Assembly (NCBI GenBank): GCA_036306585.1
Contig: JAXJZF010000003.1
Coordinates: 1 to 64,000 of the forward strand
DNA: 64,000 nt
Direction: 5' to 3'
Origin: Aphodovivens sp036306585
GTDB lineage: Bacteria; Actinomycetota; Coriobacteriia; Coriobacteriales; Eggerthellaceae
Part shown: positions 11,524 to 20,526 of the stretch, piece by piece
Numbering within the stretch: the first letter of the stretch is position 1
Layout of the letters: each line of letters opens with the position of its first letter
Position numbers and translations under genes: made by a program
The notes under the pieces: generated by a model
The model's database searches: none
The model's input: the letters and a program-made list of their open reading frames with translations, nothing else
What the model was told of the DNA's origin: nothing

Positions 11524-13245
11524 ATGTCCGACAAGCTCCACAGGGCCCGACATATCCGCGAGCAGATCCAAGGCAGGCATGCAGGCGCCGATCGCATCTT
11601 GACACCATCGGGCGGCCCCAAGACCGAGCCTCCTGATCCCCTCGAGAACGAGGAATCCGACATCGGCGCATCCGCCGCCATCATCAGCATCTGCACCATC
11701 ATCTCGCGCATCACGGGCTTCCTGCGCACGTGGGCCATGGCGTTCACACTGGGCGCTTCACTGCTGTCGAGCTCGTATCAGATGGCAAACAACCTGCCCA
11801 ACATGCTCTACGAGCTGGTGGTGGGCGGCATGCTGGTCACCGCGTTTCTTCCCGTATACGTGTCGGTGAAAAGCAAGCTGGGCAAGCAGGCGGGCAACGA
11901 ATACGCCTCCAACCTGCTCACGCTCGTAGTGGTGCTTTTGGGCACGCTGTCGCTGCTGTGCATCGTCTTTCCCGGCGCGGCAATCTACACGCAAAGCTTC
12001 TTCTCCGACCAGGGCGACATGGATCAAGCCACGTTCTTCTTCCAGATTTTCGCCATCCAGATCGTGTTCTACGGCGCGTCATCCATCGTGTCGGGGCTGC
12101 TCAACGCCAACCACGACTACCTGTGGTCCTCCATCGCCCCGGTGGCGAACAACGTCATCGTCATCGCCTCGTTCATCCTCTACGCGCTCCTCGTGCCGGT
12201 GAACGCGCAGCTCGCCATGATCATCCTGGCGGTGGGCAACCCGATGGGCGTTTTCGTGCAGATGGCAATGCAGATCCCCGCGCTGAAACGCTATGGCATC
12301 ATCTTGCGGCCGCGCATCGACCTGCACGATCCCACCTTGCGCGACACGCTGGCAATCGGCCTTCCCACCGTCGTGGTGGCGGTGACCTCCTACATCACCG
12401 TGTCGGTGCAGACCGCCGCATCGCTGGTGTTCACCGACGCGGGCCCCTCGGTGATGATGTACGCGCGCCTGTGGTTCACCCTCCCCTATTCGTTTTTGGT
12501 GATACCCATAACCACCACTATGTTCACCGAGCTTTCCGAAATGCAGGCGCGCGACGACCTCGCTGGCATGAAACGCGGCATCACGTCGGGCATCAACCAG
12601 ATCCTTTTCTTCACGGTCCCCTTCATGCTGTACCTGATCGTGTTCTCCTACCCGCTGGTCAGCCTGCTATGCGTCGGCGCTTTCACCATGGATAGCGTGG
12701 CGATGATCGCCGGGTATCTGGCAGTGCTCTCGGTTGCCCTGCCGTTCTACGGCGTGAAGATGTACCTGCAGAAGGTGTTCTCGAGCCTACGCCGAATGGG
12801 TGTCTATGCTGTGATCAACATCGTCGCCACCATCGTCCAAGTGGCCTTCACCGTTGCCGCAGCGCTGCTGGTTTCCCACGGTGCCGACGTCAACTCGGTT
12901 GCAGCCGGCGAGGCGCTGTTCTTCGTCTTCGCGGATGTGTGCCTGTTCATCGTGCTGCGTCGCATCGTAGGATGCTTCGGGTTCAAATCGACCGTCAAGG
13001 CCTGCGCTTCGTCGTTGGCTCTCGGACTTTTGGGTGCAGCTGCCGGCGGGGGCGTCCTCTGGTGCCTTCAGACATTCGTGGCACCCTTGTCCGGATCCTT
13101 GCCGCAGTCGCTTGCCTACGTGACCGCAGGCGGCATCGTGAGCCTTGTCGTGACCTACGGCCTCGCCCTCAAGCTGAAAGTGCCGGAGTCGGCGATGCTT
13201 TCGGGTCTCATCGGGAAAGTAGCGGACAAACTCAGGCGTAGATAG
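11524..13245 (+). CDS. murJ: Lipid II flippase MurJ
   Basis: A 573-residue MOP-superfamily membrane protein. MurJ translocates lipid II across the cytoplasmic membrane for peptidoglycan synthesis. About 14 hydrophobic segments are visible. After a 50-residue polar N-terminus comes the ISICTIISRITGFLRTWAMA segment, whose SRITGFLR matches the MurJ/MviN N-terminal signature. The next conserved part, LPNMLYELVVGGMLVTAFLP, is also typical. The ATG is preceded by GAGG. The stop lies 18 nt from the convergent map gene, and a 7-bp hairpin at 13250-13267 overlaps the map stop codon. Confidence 0.92.
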   Translation: MSDKLHRARHIREQIQGRHAGADRILTPSGGPKTEPPDPLENEESDIGASAAIISICTIISRITGFLRTWAMAFTLGASLLSSSYQMANNLPNMLYELVVGGMLVTAFLPVYVSVKSKLGKQAGNEYASNLLTLVVVLLGTLSLLCIVFPGAAIYTQSFFSDQGDMDQATFFFQIFAIQIVFYGASSIVSGLLNANHDYLWSSIAPVANNVIVIASFILYALLVPVNAQLAMIILAVGNPMGVFVQMAMQIPALKRYGIILRPRIDLHDPTLRDTLAIGLPTVVVAVTSYITVSVQTAASLVFTDAGPSVMMYARLWFTLPYSFLVIPITTTMFTELSEMQARDDLAGMKRGITSGINQILFFTVPFMLYLIVFSYPLVSLLCVGAFTMDSVAMIAGYLAVLSVALPFYGVKMYLQKVFSSLRRMGVYAVINIVATIVQVAFTVAAALLVSHGADVNSVAAGEALFFVFADVCLFIVLRRIVGCFGFKSTVKACASSLALGLLGAAAGGGVLWCLQTFVAPLSGSLPQSLAYVTAGGIVSLVVTYGLALKLKVPESAMLSGLIGKVADKLRRR

Positions 13246-13263
13246 CGCAGTAGGCGAAAGCGC

Positions 13264-14037
13264 TTACAGCGGGCGTTCGCGATCCGGCTCGACCGTGAGC
13301 ACGAGCGGACCGTCGGCCGTGATTGCCACCGTCTTTTCGAAATGCACCGACGGCTTGCCGTCGCGCGTGCACACCAGCCAACCATCGTCCATCACGCACG
13401 TGCGGCGCGTGCCGGCATTCACCATGGGCTCGATTGCCAATACCATGCCTTTCATCAAAGGAATGCCCCAATGCCGATGCCCGAAATTGGGAACGTTGGG
13501 CTCCTCGTGCATGTCGCGGCCGATCCCATGGCCTACATATTCGCGCACGACGCTGTAGCCCTCAGCCTCAGCAATGCTTTGGATGGCATGCCCCACGTCG
13601 CCCATGCGGTTGCCGGCGCGCGCGGCTCCCACGCCCGCCCACATGCATTTTTCACCGACGGCAAGCAGCTTCTTGCTCTCCTCGCTCACCTTGCCCACAG
13701 GGTACGTCCAGGCATTGTCCCCTACCCAGCCGTCTACGATGGCGCCGGTGTCGATAGATATGATGTCGCCGTCTTTCAGCACCGTTTCGCTTGATGGGAT
13801 GCCATGAACGATCTGCTCGTTGATGGATGCGCAGATGCTGCCGGGGAAGCCGCCGTAACCCTTGAACGCGGGCGTGCCGCCATGCTCGCGGATGAACGTT
13901 TCCGCGATCTCGTCGAGCTCGAGCGTGCTCACGCCGGGCTTGCAGTGCGCACCCACCTCACGCAGTACGCGGGCGGAAAGCTCGCCAGCAGCCTTCATCG
14001 CTTCGATCTCACCAGCGGACTTCAAGATAATCGCCAT
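13264..14037 (-). CDS. map: Methionine aminopeptidase, type I
   Basis: A 257-residue MetAP that removes the N-terminal Met from nascent proteins. The metal ligands are in place: ISIDTGAIVDGWVGDNAWT (two Asp), VGHGIGRDMHEEPNVPNFG (His), and AIEPMVNAG (Glu). A final Glu lies in the C-terminal VLTVEP. In many bacteria map follows adk in the spc operon. Here adk is 26 kb away and map stands alone with its own promoter candidate and an AAGGAGGG ribosome binding site. Confidence 0.96.
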   Translation of the reverse strand: MAIILKSAGEIEAMKAAGELSARVLREVGAHCKPGVSTLELDEIAETFIREHGGTPAFKGYGGFPGSICASINEQIVHGIPSSETVLKDGDIISIDTGAIVDGWVGDNAWTYPVGKVSEESKKLLAVGEKCMWAGVGAARAGNRMGDVGHAIQSIAEAEGYSVVREYVGHGIGRDMHEEPNVPNFGHRHWGIPLMKGMVLAIEPMVNAGTRRTCVMDDGWLVCTRDGKPSVHFEKTVAITADGPLVLTVEPDRERPL

Positions 14038-14090
14038 GCTCGGAGCCCTCCTTCTGTCGAACCCATATCAAATCATTGCAACGGCTCCCG

Positions 14091-14096
14091 AGTATA
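14091..14096 (-). promoter_or_regulatory. Candidate -10 element for map
   Basis: Minus-strand TATACT lies about 55 nt upstream of the map start codon, between it and the terminator of the NlpC/P60 gene. The -35 is poor, so confidence is limited. Confidence 0.35.
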
Positions 14097-14178
14097 TCAT
14101 CGCCCTCAGACTCTGCGTCTTTCTGGACCGATCTTCACCCGAACCCCCGGAACTTTTACATTGGAGGGAAGAATTTAC

Positions 14179-14204
14179 AAAAAAGGGACCCCGTTCGGGG
14201 CCCC
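14179..14204 (-). terminator. Intrinsic terminator of the NlpC/P60 gene
   Basis: On the minus strand an 8-bp GC stem (GGGGCCCC/GGGGTCCC with one G-U) with a GAAC loop is followed by a run of six T. Confidence 0.9.
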
Positions 14205-14232
14205 TTCGCAATGCCGGTTGTTCCGAGCCGGT

Positions 14233-15327
14233 TTAGTAGCGCACGAACACCATGCCGCTCTGAACCGGGCCGATGATGACACCCACTCCATAGGTGGAGC
14301 AGTGGATCATTTGACCGTTACCGATGTAAATGCCGCAATGACGCTCGTTCACGCACACGTCGCCCGGCTGCGGGTTGCTCACATGCTGCCAACCCAAGAA
14401 CGTATAGGTCGTGCCCAAACGGGCATACTGGCCCGTCAGGCAGTAGGACACGAAGCCGGAGCAGTCGAAGGCGCCGGGGGCGCAGCCGCCCCACACGTAT
14501 TCGGCGTTGCCCACATAGCTGTACGCACGGTCAACGACCGCATTGCCAGTGGCGGCATTGTAGGCGGGCTCCGAATAAGAAGGGGTGTTGGTGACGGTGT
14601 TGCCCTGCTGGTGTTCGGTGGCGGTTTCCGCCGCTTGCTCGATCACCTGCTGGGCTGCGGCGGCTTCCGCCGCCTCCTGGGCCGCACGCTCCTGTTCAAG
14701 CAGCTCTTGCGCCTCGGCGGACAGGCTGTCATAGGTGGCCTGCATCTCGTTGACCGTAGCCTGCGCCTCATCCTGGATCTGCTTGGCCTCCTCAGCCTTC
14801 TGGGCAGCTACCTGCTCCTGCTCGGCGTAGACGGCCTTCTCATCCTCGACCTGCTGGCGCAGCGACTTAGTCTGGTCTACCAGCTCGGTATCGCTCTGGT
14901 TCATCTTGTCCAGCAGATCCCAGTTGTTCACGAATTCGCTGAACGATGCGGACCCGAGCAACACGTCCAGAAGGGATGCGCTGCCGTTGCGATACATCGA
15001 CTTGGCACGATCGCCTAGACGCTCCTGGAGATCTGCGATCTGAGAATTAGCATCGTCGATGCGCTGCTGAGCCTCGTCCATCTTCTGCTGAGCCTGCTGC
15101 TGCTCATCGAGAGCGGTGTAGTAATTGTTGGAAGCCTCATCCAACTCCGCTTGCATAGCGTTGATGGAGGAAAGAACCGACTGGGCTTCGGCCTGCTTCT
15201 CTGCGGCGGTAGGAGCCGCGTAAGCCTGTTGAGGAAGCGCCACCGGCGCCATCATGCCCACGGCGAGTGCAACGGAAACCGCTGCAGTACCCGCTACGCG
15301 GAGGGGGTTTTGCTTCAAATAATCCAT
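14233..15327 (-). CDS. Exported NlpC/P60 peptidoglycan endopeptidase with coiled-coil N-terminus
   Basis: A 364-residue secreted cell-wall hydrolase. Residues 1-37 are a signal peptide ending near QQAYAA. About 40-235 is a long Ala/Gln/Glu-rich coiled coil, as in RipA- and PcsB-type hydrolases. The last ~115 residues are an NlpC/P60 domain with the catalytic Cys in FDCSGFVSYC, the His in RHCGIYIG and a further polar residue at HCSTYG. Such enzymes cut D-Glu-meso-DAP type bonds during septation. The start is the ATG at 15327 behind GGAGG; a 30-residue upstream extension would disrupt the signal peptide. It is flanked by terminators on both sides. Confidence 0.9.
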   Translation of the reverse strand: MDYLKQNPLRVAGTAAVSVALAVGMMAPVALPQQAYAAPTAAEKQAEAQSVLSSINAMQAELDEASNNYYTALDEQQQAQQKMDEAQQRIDDANSQIADLQERLGDRAKSMYRNGSASLLDVLLGSASFSEFVNNWDLLDKMNQSDTELVDQTKSLRQQVEDEKAVYAEQEQVAAQKAEEAKQIQDEAQATVNEMQATYDSLSAEAQELLEQERAAQEAAEAAAAQQVIEQAAETATEHQQGNTVTNTPSYSEPAYNAATGNAVVDRAYSYVGNAEYVWGGCAPGAFDCSGFVSYCLTGQYARLGTTYTFLGWQHVSNPQPGDVCVNERHCGIYIGNGQMIHCSTYGVGVIIGPVQSGMVFVRY

Positions 15328-15483
15328 GTTATAAGCCTCCTCGAGTTTCGGTCTATCCCTGCTTTCGGACAATCCTATGGCAGGGCAACCGTTGTTTAGG
15401 ATACCAATGCACGCCAAATGGTTCAGCCGTTTTCAGCCAATGCTCACAAGGGGGACACATTCTCACAGCGAATCGAGACGACA

Positions 15484-15501
15484 CCCACTACATGTAGTGG
15501 G
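15484..15501. repeat. 18-bp perfect palindrome upstream of the NlpC/P60 gene
   Basis: CCCACTACATGTAGTGGG reads identically on both strands and lies about 157 bp upstream of the NlpC/P60 start, in the 265-bp gap before rplA. It could be an operator. No T-tract follows on either strand, so it is unlikely to be a terminator. The rest of the gap shows no gene. Confidence 0.5.
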
Positions 15502-15592
15502 CAGCTGGCCGCTTCCCCACAAAAGCCCTTAAACGCTATGAGGACATCTCCGCTCGGAAGAGCAAAAGCCTACCGACATGGTTCCCATAACG

Positions 15593-15615
15593 AAAAAGGG
15601 CCCCTCGCGGGACCC
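15593..15615 (-). terminator. Intrinsic terminator after rplA
   Basis: A minus-strand stem GGGTCCC/GGGGCCC (one G-U pair) with a GCGA loop is followed by five T. It ends the secE-nusG-rplK-rplA unit. rplJ and rplL, which often follow, are absent. Confidence 0.88.
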
Positions 15616-15640
15616 TCTTCGCATCGATAGTAGATGTTCG

Positions 15641-16348
15641 CTATTCAGCGGAAGTGTAGTTGCGGTTCACCGCAGAATCGACCGGCACGCCGGGGCTCAT
15701 GGTGGAAGCCACGGTGATGGACTTCACGTAACGGCCCTTAGCGGCAGCGGGCTTCATGCGCAGGATCTCATCATACACGGTGCCATAGTTCTCGGCCAGC
15801 TGCTCGGCGGTGAAGCTCACCTTGCCCAGAATGACATGGGCAATGCCGTAACGGTCGGCGCGATACTCCACGCGGCCGCCCTTAAGCTCCTTGATGGCCT
15901 TGGCGACGTCAGTGGTCACGGTACCCAGCTTGGGGTTAGGCATCAAACCGCGGGGGCCGAGGATCTTGCCCAAACGGCCGACCTTGCCCATCTGATCGGG
16001 CGTGGCGACGGCAGCATCGAAGTTGAACTCGCCGGCCTGCACCTGTTCGATGAGCTCGGCAGTGCCGACGATGTCAGCGCCAGCCTCCTTGGCTGCCTCG
16101 GCAGCAGCGCCCTCGGCGAATACGGCGACGCGGACGGTCTTGCCGGAGCCGTTGGGCAGGCTCACAGTGCCGCGCAGCTGCTGATCAGCCTGGCGGGTGT
16201 CGATGCCCAGGCGGAAATCAACGGTGACGGTCTCGTCGAACTTCGCGGAAGCGATCTCCTTCAGCAGTTCGAACGCCTTGATCGGAGCGTACGGGGTCTC
16301 GGAGATCTTCTCCGCCGCAGCGCGGTAATTCTTGGACTTCTTAGTCAT
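15641..16348 (-). CDS. rplA: 50S ribosomal protein L1
   Basis: A 235-residue L1, the protein of the mobile 23S rRNA stalk at the E site and often a translational repressor of its own operon. The conserved segments GRLGKILGPRGLMPNPKLGTV and KGGRVEYRADRYGI are present, broken here into recognisable blocks. It is last in the cluster, 250 nt after rplK, and that spacer is predicted to be strongly structured. Confidence 0.98.
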   Translation of the reverse strand: MTKKSKNYRAAAEKISETPYAPIKAFELLKEIASAKFDETVTVDFRLGIDTRQADQQLRGTVSLPNGSGKTVRVAVFAEGAAAEAAKEAGADIVGTAELIEQVQAGEFNFDAAVATPDQMGKVGRLGKILGPRGLMPNPKLGTVTTDVAKAIKELKGGRVEYRADRYGIAHVILGKVSFTAEQLAENYGTVYDEILRMKPAAAKGRYVKSITVASTMSPGVPVDSAVNRNYTSAE

Positions 16349-16448
16349 TTCGACTTTCCTTTCGTGGTGGCTAACGAGCGCTTCTAAGCTCTTCCACTAG
16401 TAAATCTGATAGCTTTGCGCAATAACGCATTCATTCATGGCTAAGCAA

Positions 16449-16560
16449 CCGAGGGTTTCCGTGGTGCCCTCAATTCGTGGGACCAAAGATGCAGCGCGTA
16501 CTTCACTACCCGAGCTGCGGGGATCGCGCGAAAGTGGGATGCCACGGGAAGCCTCAACGG
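16449..16560 (-). other. Structured intergenic RNA between rplK and rplA
   Basis: In minus-strand RNA the 5' blocks CCG, GAGG, UUCC and GUGG (16560 back to 16542) pair with CCAC, GGAA, CCUC and CGG (16464 down to 16449). This forms an interrupted stem of about 15 bp. It encloses a second hairpin, GCGCG (16529-16525) with CGCGC (16498-16494), that contains CCCG/CGGG. No ORF fits the 250-nt spacer. The position directly before rplA makes an L1-responsive or attenuator element plausible, but that is inference. Confidence 0.45.
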
Positions 16561-16598
16561 GCAAGAGGTTTCGTCGGTCGGATGATCGGCGAAAACTC

Positions 16599-17087
16599 CT
16601 AGTTGCCCTGCAGCATCGCGGCAACCTTCTTAGATGCCACGTACTTCTTCTTCATCTCGCGGCCTTCGATGCGCACGCCCATGCTGCGGGCAGTGCCAGC
16701 GATGATCTCCATCGCGGCCTCGATGGTGTTGGCATTGAGATCGGGCATCTTGATCTCGGCGATCTCGCGAAGCTGATCCAGGGTGAGCGTACCCACCGAC
16801 TGCAGCTGAGGGATGCCGGAACCGCTCTTGATGCCGAGCTTCTCCTTGATCAGGAACGCCGCGGGAGGCGTCTTGCACACGAACGAGAACGTTTTATCCT
16901 CGTAAACAGTGATCTCGACAGGGATGATGGTGCCGGACTGGTCTGCCGTCTGGGCGTTGAACGCCTGGCAGAACTGCATGATGTTGACACCCTGGGCGCC
17001 CAGCGCGGGACCGACCGGAGGAGCCGGGTTCGCGGCACCTGCCGGAATCTGCAGTTTAACGAAACCGCTGACCTTCTTTTCAGCCAT
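16599..17087 (-). CDS. rplK: 50S ribosomal protein L11
   Basis: A 162-residue L11, the GTPase-centre protein that binds 23S rRNA helices 43/44. The N-terminal proline-rich PAGAANPAPPVGPALG and the C-terminal RNA-binding domain with GIKSGSG and GTARSMGV are canonical. Typical bacterial L11 ends about 141-144 residues; this one carries roughly 20 extra, mostly basic residues (EMKKKYVASKKVAAM). It lies 98 nt after nusG. Confidence 0.97.
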   Translation of the reverse strand: MAEKKVSGFVKLQIPAGAANPAPPVGPALGAQGVNIMQFCQAFNAQTADQSGTIIPVEITVYEDKTFSFVCKTPPAAFLIKEKLGIKSGSGIPQLQSVGTLTLDQLREIAEIKMPDLNANTIEAAMEIIAGTARSMGVRIEGREMKKKYVASKKVAAMLQGN

Positions 17088-17185
17088 CGAACTTTCCTTT
17101 CAGCTGATAAGCACGTACTTCTATCTATCGACACAGCGCAACGCGAGAAGCCCCGGTCCACGTCGGGCGCGCATGCGCGGAGTCA

Positions 17186-17716
17186 CTAAATCTTAGCTAC
17201 CTCGTTGAACGTGAGCTCAACGGGCGTCTCGCGTCCGAAGATGGACACCATGACCTTGACCTTGCCGGACTCGGGCGAAACCTCGGCAACAACGCCTTCA
17301 AAGTCGACGAAGACACCGGAGACGACCTTGACGGCCTGGCCCACCTCCAAGCTGGAAGAGGTCTTGCGCGGAGCCTCGCGGCTCGTACGCTTCATGATCT
17401 TGTTATATTCCTCTCGGGTGAGCGCGGCAGGCTTGCCATCGCTTCCGACGAAGCCGGTGACACCGGGGGTGTTGCGCACCGCGGCCCAACTACGGTCATC
17501 AAGCTCCATGCGAACCAGCACGTAGCCGGGGAACACCTTCTTCTCGCTCTCCACACGGCGGCCACCGTCCTTGATCTCGGCAACCATCTCGGTGGGAATC
17601 TCAATGGCGAAGACGTTATTCTCAAGCCCCATGGTTTCGATACGGGACTCCAGGGCGCTCTTCACCTTGTTCTCATACCCGGAATAGGTATGGAGGACAT
17701 ACCACTTCTTCGACAT
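17186..17716 (-). CDS. nusG: Transcription termination/antitermination factor NusG
   Basis: A 176-residue NusG. The NGN domain begins SKKWYVLHTYSGYE and contains FPGYVLVRMELDD and NTPGVTGFVG. The C-terminal KOW domain includes GQAVKVVSGVFVDFEG. It binds RNA polymerase, and through KOW also Rho or ribosomal S10. Its start is 3 nt after the secE stop. Confidence 0.97.
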   Translation of the reverse strand: MSKKWYVLHTYSGYENKVKSALESRIETMGLENNVFAIEIPTEMVAEIKDGGRRVESEKKVFPGYVLVRMELDDRSWAAVRNTPGVTGFVGSDGKPAALTREEYNKIMKRTSREAPRKTSSSLEVGQAVKVVSGVFVDFEGVVAEVSPESGKVKVMVSIFGRETPVELTFNEVAKI

Positions 17717-17719
17717 GAG

Positions 17720-18136
17720 CTACGCTCCAAACCCGGAAATGCCCACAAGAACGGGCGTGATGATCAGATTATCCAGCACCGCGACGCAGATGCCGAAGAA
17801 CAGCAACGCACACACCACAACGACGCTCCAACGGAGTACATCCTGCTTGGTGGGCCACGTCACGCGCTTCATCTCCGAACGGACGTTGGAGAAAAAGCCC
17901 TTCTTCTTTTTCTTCTTAGCAGGCTCTGCAGCCTTCTTGCTGGTTTTAGATGCGGCAGCAGCAGAAGCGCCCTTGGAGGCATCTTCGGATTTGCCGCGAC
18001 CGAAAAAGCGCTTCTTCGGCGTTTCGGCGACAGCGGCTTCCACCTCAGGCTTCGAGTCTTCGCGTTCACGAGCCTCTTTACGTGCAGCGCGGGCGGCAGA
18101 GGCCTTCGCGCGCTGGGTTTTTGATTTATGAGCCAT
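17720..18136 (-). CDS. secE: Preprotein translocase subunit SecE
   Basis: A 138-residue SecE. The first ~75 residues are a charged, Ala/Lys-rich cytoplasmic extension not essential to the family. The core follows: amphipathic segment SNVRSEMKRVTWPTKQDVL and a single TM helix (about 105-130). It partners SecY in the translocon. The start is set at the ATG at 18136 behind GAAGGA; an in-frame extension to 18238 runs into the tRNA-Trp spacer and lacks a good site. Confidence 0.95.
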   Translation of the reverse strand: MAHKSKTQRAKASAARAARKEAREREDSKPEVEAAVAETPKKRFFGRGKSEDASKGASAAAASKTSKKAAEPAKKKKKKGFFSNVRSEMKRVTWPTKQDVLRWSVVVVCALLFFGICVAVLDNLIITPVLVGISGFGA

Positions 18137-18251
18137 ATGGTTTCCTTCACCCTCGCGGGTTTTCGCTTTCGTCTTAACGTCAAACAAGCAGCTTGACTTC
18201 AAGCTGCTCAAAAAGCAACCTGAACCCAAGCTGCTCATCGATCAAGCAAGC

Positions 18252-18328
18252 TGGCAGGCCAGGAGGGACTCGAACCCCCAACATGCGGTTTTGGAGACCG
18301 CCGCTCTACCAATTGGAGCTACTGGCCT
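18252..18328 (-). tRNA. tRNA-Trp (CCA)
   Basis: The minus strand folds as a 77-nt cloverleaf with acceptor AGGCCAG/CTGGCCT, anticodon stem GCGGT/ACCGC and loop CTCCAAA (anticodon CCA). A TTCGAGT T-loop and an encoded 3' CCA are present. It lies between rpmG and secE in the same orientation. Confidence 0.96.
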
Positions 18329-18351
18329 ATGCTTGTTTCTCCCTTGAACGC

Positions 18352-18501
18352 TTAGCGAGTCTCACGATGCAGGGTGTGATGGCCGCACCACTTGCAGTAC
18401 TTCTTGAACTCGATACGATCAGGGTTGTTCTGCTTGTTCTTCTTGGTCGTGTAGTTGCGGCGCTTGCACTCCGTGCACGCCAAGGTGACCAGCGTACGCA
18501 T
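18352..18501 (-). CDS. rpmG: 50S ribosomal protein L33
   Basis: A 49-residue L33 of the zinc-binding type. It reads MRTLVTLACTECKRRNYTT at the start and ends GHHTLHRETR, with Cys9 and Cys12 and the later pair in KYCKWCG forming the zinc ribbon. It sits between tuf and tRNA-Trp, the rpmG-secE-nusG order known in many bacteria. Confidence 0.97.
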   Translation of the reverse strand: MRTLVTLACTECKRRNYTTKKNKQNNPDRIEFKKYCKWCGHHTLHRETR

Positions 18502-18562
18502 GAATACTCCCTCTAAACGATACCTATGTCCAGCTTAAATGACTTACACATGAATTCGATCA

Positions 18563-18595
18563 GCTGGGGACCTGTTTGTGCAACAGATCCCCAGC
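18563..18595 (-). other. Long hairpin between tuf and rpmG
   Basis: A 14-bp stem GCUGGGGAUCUGUU/AACAGGUCCCCAGC (one U-G pair on the minus strand) encloses a 5-nt loop. On the plus strand the wobble becomes a C-A mismatch, so the minus RNA is favoured. There is no U-tract, so it may be a processing or stability element rather than a full terminator. Confidence 0.6.
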
Positions 18596-18630
18596 CAAAG
18601 AAGCGATTCTGCGTTACCTAATCAGGTAAG

Positions 18631-19833
<1,203 letters not shown>

Positions 19834-19877
19834 ATGTCTCCTCCTTCAGAAGGTTTCACAATAAGGGAATGATGAGC

Positions 19878-19903
19878 AAAAAAGACGCGCCCTTTTGGAC
19901 GCG
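19878..19903 (-). terminator. Attenuator-like terminator between tRNA-Met and tuf
   Basis: The minus strand has a 7-bp stem CGCGTCC/GGGCGCG (one T-G pair) with an AAAA loop, then TC and six T. It lies 12 nt past the tRNA-Met 3' end and about 45 nt before tuf. No separate tuf promoter is obvious, so it probably works as a partial terminator with readthrough. Confidence 0.7.
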
Positions 19904-19914
19904 ATTCGTTTAAA

Positions 19915-19991
19915 TGGTAGCGGTGACTGGATTTGAACCAGTGACGCCACGGGTATGAACCGTGTGCTCTGACCAACTGAGCTACACCGCC
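19915..19991 (-). tRNA. tRNA-Met (CAT)
   Basis: A 77-nt cloverleaf with acceptor GGCGGTG/CACCGCT, anticodon stem CACGG/CCGTG and loop TTCATAC (anticodon CAT). An encoded CCA is present. The paired first base argues for elongator Met rather than initiator. Confidence 0.95.
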
Positions 19992-20047
19992 ACGTTAGCT
20001 CTCTTACAACGCCGTACTAAGCACGGGTGCGAGAGCGAGTAGGTAAA

Positions 20048-20123
<76 letters not shown>

Positions 20124-20129
20124 ATTAGA

Positions 20130-20214
20130 TGGTGGGCGCGCTAGGATTCGAACCTAGGTAGGCAGAGCCAACGGGTTTACAGCCCGTCCCCTTTAACCAC
20201 TCGGGCACACGCCC
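20130..20214 (-). tRNA. tRNA-Tyr (GTA)
   Basis: An 85-nt class II tRNA with a long variable arm, acceptor GGGCGTG/CGCGCCC, anticodon stem ACGGG/CCCGT and loop CTGTAAA (anticodon GTA). CCA is encoded. It is first in the tRNA-tuf transcript. Confidence 0.96.
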
Positions 20215-20290
20215 CTGTGAGCCGCTCAATCCATGTGCATTTATCAAGCTGCCACTCGCTCTTCGGTTTCCCTCACGAGCGAGCGTATGA

Positions 20291-20319
20291 ATAATACGCT
20301 AGCTTGCTAGTCATGTCAA
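20291..20319 (-). promoter_or_regulatory. Near-consensus sigma70 promoter of the tRNA-tuf unit
   Basis: The minus strand has a consensus TTGACA, a 17-nt spacer and TATTAT, about 77 nt before tRNA-Tyr. This is one of the two best promoter matches in the window, fitting a stable-RNA and EF-Tu operon. The 312-nt gap 20215-20526 otherwise holds an AT-rich stretch that should contain the divergent aminotransferase promoter; no further gene is seen. Confidence 0.85.
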
Positions 20320-20526
20320 ACCCTTTACACGGCTCCGGGCGTGTCTACACAATTCCTACTTTATTTTCAATTTGCCCTTCGCTCACCTGGGAAAACGCGT
20401 TTCTGCATCCTACCGGCACCTTTCACCCTCTTCCGATCTACCTTTTTTCTTGGACGCTTTTATACTTTATGCAGCTCGCTTCGGCGGCCCATCGAACTCT
20501 TCATATCCTTAGGGAAAGGATCGTCC

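Noticed and set aside
11455..11580. Longer start for NAD kinase at 11580
   Set aside because: It would overlap the divergent murJ start, and the extra residues do not resemble the family; the ATG at 11454 has a good ribosome binding site.
13250..13267. Hairpin between murJ and map as a terminator
   Set aside because: A 7-bp stem is present, but it overlaps the map stop codon and has no T-tract on either strand.
16449..16490. Resemblance of GAGGGCACCACGG to a T-box antiterminator
   Set aside because: The conserved UGGNACC core is not intact, there is no specifier-loop layout, and the downstream gene is rplA rather than an aminoacyl-tRNA synthetase or amino acid gene.
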